From: a virus
Length of the DNA: 21,830 nt
IMG/VR virus record: IMGVR_UViG_3300042898_001610
Coordinates: 1 to 21,830 of that record
Strand: one strand, 5' to 3'
Under the pieces are notes generated by a model. That model was not told the DNA's origin and ran no database searches. It saw nothing but the letters and a program-made list of their open reading frames with translations. Both the position numbers and the translations under genes were made by a program. Positions 1 through 5,911 of this stretch are shown here, piece after piece; the first letter of the stretch is position 1; each line of letters begins with the position of its first letter.

Positions 1-68
1 CAGACAACACACCCGGCATGCCGGTTGCGTTGGCGCGTCGAATGATCGAACTAGCCGAAAAGCGTTAG
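1..68 (+). CDS. C-terminal end of a probable prohead protease (partial)
   Basis: The frame beginning at base 3 is open from the window edge to a TAG at 66-68 and encodes a tail of 21 residues ending in MIELAEKR. A short amphipathic, Arg/Glu/Leu-rich end directly upstream of a major capsid gene is what I would expect for an HK97-type prohead maturation protease, which trims the capsid N-terminal delta domain. Only the position and this short tail support the call. A second frame is open through this stretch to 171 but its product looks non-protein-like. Confidence 0.45.
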   Translation, partial: DNTPGMPVALARRMIELAEKR

Positions 69-184
69 TGCGAAACATCGCAGCCCGGAACAGTTGCCCG
101 GACCATTTGCGCAATGGCACCACCAACCTGAAACCACCTGCACACAAAACAAACCCCCTATCCCGTCCATGAAAGGACAATCAA
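69..184. other. Untranslated leader of the major capsid gene
   Basis: These 116 bases lie between the upstream stop and the capsid start. They contain a small hairpin (CCATT at 103-107, AATGG at 113-117 around TGCGC) and the capsid ribosome-binding site GAAAGGA at 171-177. The stretch from 135 onward is A/C-rich and looks unstructured, which suits a highly translated mRNA. I see no convincing -10/-35 pair. Confidence 0.4.
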
Positions 185-1402
185 ATGGCTGATGAACTCG
201 TCACCCGTCTGACCGAACAGCGCGCCAGCGCATGGGAACAGGCCAAAAGCCTGTTGGACCATGCTGCCGCTGAAGGTCGCGATCTTTCCGGTGAAGAATC
301 GGAACAGTTCAACCGCATCAATGATGACATTGATGCACTAGATTTCCGCCGCAAGTTTCTCATTGATGGTGAAGCGCGTGAGCGTGCCATCGATGAATCA
401 CGCGCTGCACTTGGCCTTCCCGCCGATTTCGGTTCGCGTGAAGTTGCTGCACATGTTGAGAATGATTCGGACATCATCCGTGCAATTGCTATGGGTGAGC
501 GTCGCAACCATTCGTTTGAACAGCGTGATGTGACGAAGGGCAGCACCGGCGCACCGGTTCCCACTTCGTTCTATGACCGTCTTGTTGAACACCTTGTTGT
601 TCAGGGTCCGATGCTTGACGGCAATGTTGTCACCATCCTGACCACGGCATCAGGCGAGAACCTGCAAATTCCGCGCACCAGCACCTACACTGCCCCCGGC
701 ATTGTTGGTGAAGGTACTGCGATTCCTGAGAGTGATCCCACGTTTGCATCGTTCGTGACGCTTGGGGCCTTCAAGTTCGCGAGCACGTTCCAACTGACCC
801 GCGAACTGGTAGAGGATGCATCGATGGGGGTCAATCTTCTTGATTTTGTCGCCCGTCAGGCATCAGTGGGAATGGGCACAGCGGTCAACGCTTCGCTCAC
901 CACTGGCACCGGCACCACGCAACCAAACGGAATTGTCAATGGCGCATCGTCTGCCGTTACCGGTGGAACCGGAACGCTTGGTGGACCCTCTGCCGACAAT
1001 CTGATTGACATGGTTTACACCTGCCCATCACCGTATCGCCGCCAAGGCGCTGCATGGCAGATGCGTTCCAGCACGCTCGGCGTTGTCCGTAAGTTGAAGG
1101 ACACACAGGGCCAGTACCTTTGGGCACCGGGCCTTGTGCCGGGTCAGCCTGATCAGTTGCTTGGATATCCGGTTTATGAAAACCCGGATGTTGCAGCAAT
1201 CGGAACCGCCGCGAAGTCGGTTCTGTTCGGTAATTTCGCCAGTGCGTACTATGTGCGTCAGGTTCGCGGAATTGATGTTGCCCGTGATGACAGCGTTGGA
1301 TTTGTCAACGATCTGATCACGTTCCGTGTCACATGGCGTGGTGACGGCAACGTTGTCGATCCGAACGCAGTGTGGTACTTCAAGGGCGGCACCGCCGTCT
1401 GA
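185..1402 (+). CDS. Major capsid protein, HK97 fold, with N-terminal delta domain
   Basis: This is the 405-aa structural subunit of the icosahedral head. Residues about 1-80 are highly charged, Glu/Arg/Ala-rich and likely coiled coil, typical of the scaffolding delta domain that the protease removes. A probable maturation boundary lies near residues 105-125, just before STGAPVPTSFYDRL. The remainder has the usual phage_capsid layout: an N-arm, a long glycine/threonine-rich beta region, then VRKLKDTQGQYLWAPG and LLGYPVYENPDV, and a C-terminal segment reading VLFGNFASAYYVR followed by RGIDVARDD. Those last motifs are highly characteristic of the family. The ATG at 185 has a good RBS (GAAAGGA). 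No separate scaffold gene is visible, which fits a fused delta domain. Confidence 0.95.
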   Translation: MADELVTRLTEQRASAWEQAKSLLDHAAAEGRDLSGEESEQFNRINDDIDALDFRRKFLIDGEARERAIDESRAALGLPADFGSREVAAHVENDSDIIRAIAMGERRNHSFEQRDVTKGSTGAPVPTSFYDRLVEHLVVQGPMLDGNVVTILTTASGENLQIPRTSTYTAPGIVGEGTAIPESDPTFASFVTLGAFKFASTFQLTRELVEDASMGVNLLDFVARQASVGMGTAVNASLTTGTGTTQPNGIVNGASSAVTGGTGTLGGPSADNLIDMVYTCPSPYRRQGAAWQMRSSTLGVVRKLKDTQGQYLWAPGLVPGQPDQLLGYPVYENPDVAAIGTAAKSVLFGNFASAYYVRQVRGIDVARDDSVGFVNDLITFRVTWRGDGNVVDPNAVWYFKGGTAV

Positions 1403-1430
1403 TTCAACCATTCATTTGGTTGACAAATTC

Positions 1431-1489
1431 GCGTGTGATGGGTTCGCAACTTGCCCGTGGTTGCAACCCATCACACGCACCACGGGCAA
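1431..1489 (+). promoter_or_regulatory. Two mutually exclusive hairpins between capsid and glycosyltransferase genes
   Basis: The arms 1431-1450 and 1460-1478 pair over 19 bases with one bulged C, enclosing a 9-base loop (1451-1459, TTGCCCGTG). That whole loop is the exact reverse complement of 1481-1489 (CACGGGCAA), two bases past the hairpin. With only two linking bases a full pseudoknot across the 19-bp stem is sterically unlikely, so the two pairings probably compete. There is no U-tract, so this is not a simple intrinsic terminator. It ends about 10 bases before the next RBS and could act as an attenuator, an RNA processing site or a translation switch that sets capsid to enzyme ratios. 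Confidence 0.75.
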
Positions 1490-1510
1490 AACGAAACAGG
1501 GGAAAAACTT

Positions 1511-2746
1511 ATGGGCAAGAAACAACGCAATGTTCAACACAATGGACGTGTCACAACACGCACACCCGCCGAACAGGTTGGTGTTCTCATTCATTCAAAC
1601 GCGCCGTGGGCCAACACCGGCTATGGCGTGCAAACAGGGGCATTGGCAAAAGCCTGCCAACAGGCAGGCCGCACCGTCACCCTGTCAGTGAACTACGGGT
1701 TGCAAGGTGGCATATCAGGTTGGGAAGGCATTGAAGTATTGCCAACCGGATTCCATCCGTACAGTGCAGACATACTTGGCGCACACACCCGCTACACAGA
1801 AGAAACAACCGGACAACCAACAGCGTTGATCACACTGTTTGATTGTTGGGTGTACAAAGGACGCGACAACAGCACCATCCCCGTGATTGCATCATGGGTG
1901 CCAATCGATCATTTGCCCGCACCAAACGATGTGATGGAATGGTGCAACCAAACAAACGTGCTGCCTATTGCAATGTCACGTTTCGGTTTGGACATGCTGA
2001 ACAATGCAGGCATTGAATCAATGTATGCACCACACGGGGTGAACACATCTGTGTTCCACCCTGACGCAACCATTGATGGCATACCGGGCCGCACTGCATT
2101 GGGCATTCCTGATGATGCATTCATGGTTGGCATTGTTGCCGCAAACAAAGGCACCGCACCGATCCGCAAAGCATTCGGTGAGAACCTTTTGGCAATGGGC
2201 CAGTTCATGGCTGAACATGATGATGTTTGGCTTTACATGCACACCGAAAAGAAAGGTGCGCAAGGCGGCATTGATTTGATGCGCCTGATGGATGCCTGCG
2301 GTATCCCTGCCAACCGCACAGTGTGGGTTGACCAGTGGGGCTACTACGCAGGTTTATCATCGGAAGTGATTGCCGGTTTGATGGCATCAATGGATGTGAA
2401 TTTGCTGGCATCACGCGGCGAAGGGTTCGGGGTTCCCGTACTAGAAACTGCAGCGTGTGGCGTGCCATCCATCGTTTCCAACTTTACGGCACAACCTGAA
2501 TTGGTGGAAGGTTCAGGATGGTTGACCGCAGTGCAACCGGATTGGGATGCGGCACAGGCAACATGGTTTGCCACACCGCTGATCCATTCCATTGTTGAAA
2601 ATCTGAATGACGCATATGAACACGCACGCGATGCGCACCGCCGTGAGGCTGCCCGTGCGCACGCTGAAACATATGACCATGCCATTGTGTTTGAAAAGTA
2701 TTGGCAACCAATCCTTTCTCACATTGATGAACTGATGGCCAAATGA
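1511..2746 (+). CDS. GT4-type glycosyltransferase
   Basis: The 411-aa product has the two-Rossmann architecture of GT-B enzymes. It has an N-terminal APWANTGYGVQT glycine loop near residues 28-40 and a PHGVNTSVFHP segment near 175-185. The C-terminal half carries the nucleotide-sugar motif GEGFGVPVLETAACGVPSI, with the E-x7-E pair at Glu304 and Glu312. Such enzymes transfer a sugar from a nucleotide donor. The acceptor cannot be read from sequence, but lying directly after the capsid gene suggests virion proteins. I chose ATG 1511 because CAGGGGAAAA precedes it; an in-frame TTG at 1451 lies in the hairpin and is less likely. The stop overlaps the next start by 4 bases (ATGA). Confidence 0.9.
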   Translation: MGKKQRNVQHNGRVTTRTPAEQVGVLIHSNAPWANTGYGVQTGALAKACQQAGRTVTLSVNYGLQGGISGWEGIEVLPTGFHPYSADILGAHTRYTEETTGQPTALITLFDCWVYKGRDNSTIPVIASWVPIDHLPAPNDVMEWCNQTNVLPIAMSRFGLDMLNNAGIESMYAPHGVNTSVFHPDATIDGIPGRTALGIPDDAFMVGIVAANKGTAPIRKAFGENLLAMGQFMAEHDDVWLYMHTEKKGAQGGIDLMRLMDACGIPANRTVWVDQWGYYAGLSSEVIAGLMASMDVNLLASRGEGFGVPVLETAACGVPSIVSNFTAQPELVEGSGWLTAVQPDWDAAQATWFATPLIHSIVENLNDAYEHARDAHRREAARAHAETYDHAIVFEKYWQPILSHIDELMAK

Positions 2747-3291
2747 GTACGGCACAAATTCCGTGGGGATTGTTGGGGCAACGGTTGCATGCGTTTGAAC
2801 GCATCACCGCCATGTTGAAACCCGGATGTGTGATTGTTGAAACCGGCACTGTCAGGTTGGCAGGCAATTGGGGTGGCGATGGCCAGTCAACTGTTGTGTG
2901 GAATGCCTACGCTGAACTGTTGGGTGGGCATGTCACAACAATTGATTTGGACCCGGTAGGTGCTGAACTGGTTGAACAAATGGGTTTGGCCAACACCACT
3001 GCCATCACCGGTGATTCACTGGAAGTGTTGCCCACCCTCACCGTGTCGCAAATTGATTTCCTTTATTTGGATTCGTTTGATGTGGATTGGAATAACACCA
3101 CCCCGGCAGCGGAACATCATTTGGCTGAACTGAAAATTGTTTGGCCACTACTCAAACCCGGTTCCATTGTGGCCGTTGACGACAATCGAAACGGCCACGG
3201 CAAAGGTGAACTGGTCGCAGCGCATATGGCTGCAAATGATGTTCCCGAAATTTTGAACGAATACGTGCGCGTATGGAAGGTTCCACAGTGA
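2743..3291 (+). CDS. Class I SAM-dependent methyltransferase-like protein
   Basis: The 182-aa protein has the Rossmann methyltransferase series in order. Motif I-like VETGT is at residues 32-36, the acidic ribose-binding strand end TIDLD is at 66-70, and GDSLEVLP is at 90-97. The strand FLYLDSFD is at 106-113 and KPGSIVAVDDN at 138-148. This looks like the methyltransferase-24 group, which includes small-molecule and sugar O-methyltransferases. Motif I is ETGTVRLAG rather than the usual ExGxGxG, so cofactor binding is not certain. It overlaps the glycosyltransferase by 4 bases and is probably translationally coupled to it, suggesting methylation of the transferred sugar or of the same protein target. 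Confidence 0.8.
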   Translation: MSTAQIPWGLLGQRLHAFERITAMLKPGCVIVETGTVRLAGNWGGDGQSTVVWNAYAELLGGHVTTIDLDPVGAELVEQMGLANTTAITGDSLEVLPTLTVSQIDFLYLDSFDVDWNNTTPAAEHHLAELKIVWPLLKPGSIVAVDDNRNGHGKGELVAAHMAANDVPEILNEYVRVWKVPQ

Positions 3292-3887
3292 CAATCACAA
3301 ACGGATATTGCACACTTGGCGAATTGAAAGCCGTGTTGCGCATCATGGACACAGTTGATGATGAACTGTTGGAATCACGAATCAGTGAGGCCTCACGCGT
3401 TATTGACCAGCATTGTGATCGCAGGTTCTATGCTGACGCAACTGCAACGGCACGGGTGTTTGTGGCAAACGCAACTGATGTTGTGTTTGTTGATGACATT
3501 GCAACCGTCACAGGTTTGGTTGTGAAAACTGACAGTGCAGGCGACGGCACCTATCTGACCACCCTGACCGCATCGCAGTTTCAAAACGAACCATTGAACG
3601 CAACATCAAAAGGGTTGCCCATCACATCGATCCGTGGCACCGCCACCGGTGTGTTCCCAACCATCGCTGCCCCGGCAGGTGTGCAGGTCACTGCAAAATG
3701 GGGGTGGCCTTCCGTGCCTGAACCTGTGAAATCTGCATGCATTCTGCTGGCAGGTCGATTGGTGAAGCGTGGCGATAGTTTGCTCGGCGTGGCCGGGTTC
3801 GGGGATTTGGGGGCCATAACCGTCAGGGCCATTGACCCTGATGTTGAACGCATGTTGCGCCCCTACCGTATTGCGGTGGTTGCGTAA
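3288..3887 (+). CDS. Head-tail connector (gp6-like adaptor)
   Basis: The 199-aa protein begins TNGYCTLGELKAVLRIMD and continues DDELLESRISEASRVIDQHCDRRFY, the helical start typical of HK97 gp6/SPP1 gp15-like adaptor proteins. A beta-rich middle is followed by PEPVKSACILLAGRLVKRGDS and a C-terminal DPDVERMLRPYR, also typical. The adaptor ring sits under the portal and joins head to tail. I prefer the GTG at 3288, which overlaps the methyltransferase stop as GTGA and has GGAAGG at 3275-3280 upstream. An in-frame ATG at 3273 would add five residues and overlap more deeply. Confidence 0.85.
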   Translation: MTITNGYCTLGELKAVLRIMDTVDDELLESRISEASRVIDQHCDRRFYADATATARVFVANATDVVFVDDIATVTGLVVKTDSAGDGTYLTTLTASQFQNEPLNATSKGLPITSIRGTATGVFPTIAAPAGVQVTAKWGWPSVPEPVKSACILLAGRLVKRGDSLLGVAGFGDLGAITVRAIDPDVERMLRPYRIAVVA

Positions 3888-4294
3888 TGGCAGGCACCGG
3901 CACAGACATTCAAAACGCATTGGCCGTAGCGTTGGCAACCATTCCCGGTTTGCGTGTCGCAGATCATTTGCCGGAACAGGTTGCACCGCCAATGGCAGTG
4001 ATCCAACTGCAATCAGTTACATACCATCGTGCAATGCGTGGCGGTTTGTCTGAATGGCGTTATGTCATTTCGCTGATTGCAGGCCGAATGGGTGATCGTG
4101 CGGCACAACGCCAAATGGATGGTTGGTTGTCATACGGTGACGTGCAATCTGTGCGTGCCGCTATTGAGGCTGATCAAACATTGGATGGCAATGCATCAAC
4201 TTTGATTGTTGATGAAATGGTGAGCGTGCGCCCGCTGTCAATCGGTGATGCCGCCTACACCACCTGTGAATTCAATATCACTGTTCACGCCTAG
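3887..4294 (+). CDS. Neck/tail-terminator candidate
   Basis: The 135-aa product is alpha/beta mixed: a helix (IQNALAVALATI), then strands around MAVIQLQSVTYHRAM and SEWRYVISLIAG, a helical AAQRQMDGWL segment and a final CEFNITVHA strand. Between the connector and the tube protein, phages usually place a head-closure and a tail-terminator protein; length and strand pattern fit a tail terminator that caps the tube. The start ATG shares one base with the preceding TAA. Function rests on position and fold impression, not on a recognised signature. Confidence 0.6.
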   Translation: MAGTGTDIQNALAVALATIPGLRVADHLPEQVAPPMAVIQLQSVTYHRAMRGGLSEWRYVISLIAGRMGDRAAQRQMDGWLSYGDVQSVRAAIEADQTLDGNASTLIVDEMVSVRPLSIGDAAYTTCEFNITVHA

Positions 4295-4306
4295 AAAGGG
4301 ACAAAC

Positions 4307-4480
4307 GTGAGTGAATACAAAATCGTAGGCAACCACAATGTGGTTGACCGCGAACCCGGCAGCATCATCACCGATGATGACCTTGCCGCAGTGGATGTTC
4401 AACATCTGATTGATGCAGGACATATCACGCCAGTATCCAAAGCGGCGAAGGCCGCACCCGTCACCAATGAAAAGGACTGA
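4307..4480 (+). CDS. Small GTG-start protein upstream of the tail tube gene
   Basis: A GTG at 4307, preceded by GAAAGGG at 4294-4300, opens a 57-codon frame ending at TGA 4478-4480. The product starts with a beta-like KIVGNHNVVDREPG stretch, followed by DDDLAAVDVQHLIDAGHI and a lysine/alanine-rich end. Small proteins of this kind, with an LIDAGHI-type helix, are familiar beside actinophage tail genes, but their role is not known to me. It fills the gap between neighbours exactly and has a good RBS, which makes it very likely real. Confidence 0.8.
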   Translation: MSEYKIVGNHNVVDREPGSIITDDDLAAVDVQHLIDAGHITPVSKAAKAAPVTNEKD

Positions 4481-4485
4481 GCCAA

Positions 4486-4893
4486 ATGGCACAGGTAATT
4501 ACTAATGCAGCCGTCACCATTGGTGGCGTAGATTTGAGTCAGCACATCACAAAGGTCACGTTGTCATCAACGCGCGCCGAAATCGAAACCACCACGTTCG
4601 GCAACACTGCCAAACGGCGTGTTGGTGGACTCGCTGACAACAGTGTTTCCCTTGATTTCAACAATGACTATGTTGGCGCAGGCAGTGTGGAAGCAACTCT
4701 GTACCCGCTACTTGGCAGCACCGCCGCAGTTGTTGTTCGACCGAACGGAACCACCACCGGTACCGCTAACCCTTCGTACACCTTCAATGTGTTGGTGACT
4801 GAATGGATGCCACTGGATGCGCAGGTTGGCGAACTGACCACTGCATCAATCACATGGCCAGTTGACGGCACCATCGCAAAGGCGACCGCCTAA
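4486..4893 (+). CDS. Major tail tube protein
   Basis: The 135-aa, Thr/Val/Gly-rich protein has an N-terminal VTIGGVDLSQHITKVTLSS strand pair, a central TTTFGNTAKRRVGGLADNSV loop and LDFNNDY. It ends with the strands TFNVLVTEWMPLDAQVGELT and SITWPVDGTI. This order (GVDLS, ETTTFG, G-L-D-S-L-F) is the common signature of small siphovirus tail tube proteins, which stack as hexameric rings around the tape measure. It starts six bases after the preceding stop, with AAGGACTGAG as RBS, and lies directly upstream of the chaperone gene. Confidence 0.88.
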   Translation: MAQVITNAAVTIGGVDLSQHITKVTLSSTRAEIETTTFGNTAKRRVGGLADNSVSLDFNNDYVGAGSVEATLYPLLGSTAAVVVRPNGTTTGTANPSYTFNVLVTEWMPLDAQVGELTTASITWPVDGTIAKATA

Positions 4894-4895
4894 TC

Positions 4896-5171
4896 ATGGC
4901 CGCGTTGATGCGCTTACGGGTCGTACCTTCTGAGGGTGAAGCGTATGATGTGAATGTCACACCACTGGTGATTGTGTCCGCCGAACGTCAGTTCGGTAAG
5001 GGCATGCAACAGTTGTTTGGGGAATCTGCGTCATATGAGGCGTTGTGTTGGGCCGCATGGAAAGCCTCACATGTTTCAGGTCGTGTTGTGAAACCGTTTG
5101 ATGAATGGTTGCAGGGCATTGACAGCATTGAAGCCGGTGAGGTTGAGCGCGTCCCTTTGGCGAATCCATGA
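4896..5171 (+). CDS. Tail assembly chaperone, short form (gpG-like)
   Basis: The 91-aa product contains LRVVPSEGEAYDVNVTPLVIV, then AERQFGKGM and ASYEALCWAAWKASHVSG, and ends in a flexible acidic tail. This matches the first reading frame of siphovirus tail assembly chaperones, which coat the tape measure during tail assembly. Position between tube and tape measure genes supports this strongly. The last codons contain a C CCT TTG slippery heptamer in the correct phase, so part of the ribosomes should shift -1 and make a longer form. Confidence 0.85.
   Translation: MAALMRLRVVPSEGEAYDVNVTPLVIVSAERQFGKGMQQLFGESASYEALCWAAWKASHVSGRVVKPFDEWLQGIDSIEAGEVERVPLANP
5153..5159 (+). promoter_or_regulatory. 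-1 ribosomal frameshift slippery site CCCTTTG
   Basis: The heptamer fits X XXY YYZ with X=C, Y=T, Z=G. In the zero frame it reads (GT)C CCT TTG at codons 5154-5156 and 5157-5159. After slipping back one base the ribosome reads GGC at 5159-5161, passes TCC ATG at 5165-5170 and continues in the downstream frame to 5299. The fusion would be 134 residues: 88 from the first frame plus 46 from the second. The zero-frame stop lies only 10 bases downstream. Confidence 0.85.
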
Positions 5172-5299
5172 CATTGCTGGTGGCACAGGTTGCTGTTGCC
5201 ACCAGCATTTCCCCTGTTGATTTGTTGAACACACCGCCGGACATTTTTTTTGCAATGGTTGGTTTGTTGAAACAACAGGCACGCGAACGGTCACGCTAG
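5168..5299 (+). CDS. Tail assembly chaperone, frameshift extension (gpT-like)
   Basis: This frame has an ATG at 5168 in an ATGA overlap with the preceding stop and encodes 43 residues to TAG 5297-5299. The product reads ISPVDLLNTPPDIFFAMVGL and ends in KQQARERSR, the short helical motif often found as the second part of actinophage chaperones. It is in the -1 frame relative to the upstream gene and is probably made mainly as the C-terminal part of the fused product, though reinitiation at 5168 is possible. An eight-T run at 5244-5251 is an assembly-error risk point. Confidence 0.8.
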   Translation: MTLLVAQVAVATSISPVDLLNTPPDIFFAMVGLLKQQARERSR

Positions 5300-5308
5300 G
5301 AAAACGTC

Positions 5309-5902
5309 ATGGCATCGAAGAGACCCAAACCGTCATTCACCGCAAAGGCACAGGCCGATTTCACAGGCCGTGCCGGTTGGGATTTGGACGCGTCGTTGTA
5401 CAACTACGCTGAAACAAAAGCGTTGATGAAAAAGACGGACCCGGAACTACGCAAAGCAATGGATAAAACAATCAAAGATTTGTTGAATCCGATTGCGAAA
5501 CGTGCAAAATCGTTTGTGCCTGATCAACCATTGTCAGGTTGGAACTACGGGGATGCAGGTGAAAGGTATTTGCCTAGCCGTTTGCCGTTTTGGAATCCTT
5601 CACTGGCCAAACGTGGCATTGCAGTGAGGCAGGGTGGCAGACGTTCCAAAGGTGCAGTGACACAAGCGGCATGGAAAATTTCAAACAGTTCCGGTGCCGG
5701 TGCAGCATTTGAAACCGCAGGGCGCGGCCCATCCAAACATGCGTTTGTGAAAGCAATACAAAATACGCATGGCAAACCATCACGCCTGATTTGGCGTGCA
5801 TGGGATGAAGCGGGTGGTGAAAAAAACGTTGTTGGTGAAGTGCGGGCAACGGTCAATGAGTATGAATCACTACTGCAAACGCAGTTGAACGCAATGAGAT
5901 AG
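5309..5902 (+). CDS. Unknown basic protein between chaperone and tape measure
   Basis: The 197-aa protein is rich in Lys/Arg/Ala, with a helical stretch ETKALMKKTDPELRKAMDKT near residues 32-52 and IKDLLNPIAKRAKSFVPDQP after it. The C-terminal part contains SKHAFVKAIQNTHGKPSRLI. Such a helix followed by a basic, Trp/Gly-rich body recalls HK97 gp10-type neck/tail-completion proteins, but these normally lie upstream of the tube gene. A clear RBS (AGGAAAA) precedes ATG 5309. It is surely a structural-operon gene; whether it is a virion part or a second tail assembly factor I cannot tell. Confidence 0.75.
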   Translation: MASKRPKPSFTAKAQADFTGRAGWDLDASLYNYAETKALMKKTDPELRKAMDKTIKDLLNPIAKRAKSFVPDQPLSGWNYGDAGERYLPSRLPFWNPSLAKRGIAVRQGGRRSKGAVTQAAWKISNSSGAGAAFETAGRGPSKHAFVKAIQNTHGKPSRLIWRAWDEAGGEKNVVGEVRATVNEYESLLQTQLNAMR

Positions 5903-5911
5903 GGGCCGGTC

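Noticed and set aside
2-171. Open frame through the region upstream of the capsid gene
   Set aside because: Its product is rich in Arg, Cys, Thr and Pro without any fold pattern, and the stretch lies in a leader; the frame ending at 68 gives a more protein-like tail.
1420-1448. Consensus TTGACA (1420-1425) downstream of the capsid gene as a promoter
   Set aside because: At 16-18 bases downstream there is no TANNNT-like -10 box; the region instead belongs to the hairpin arm.
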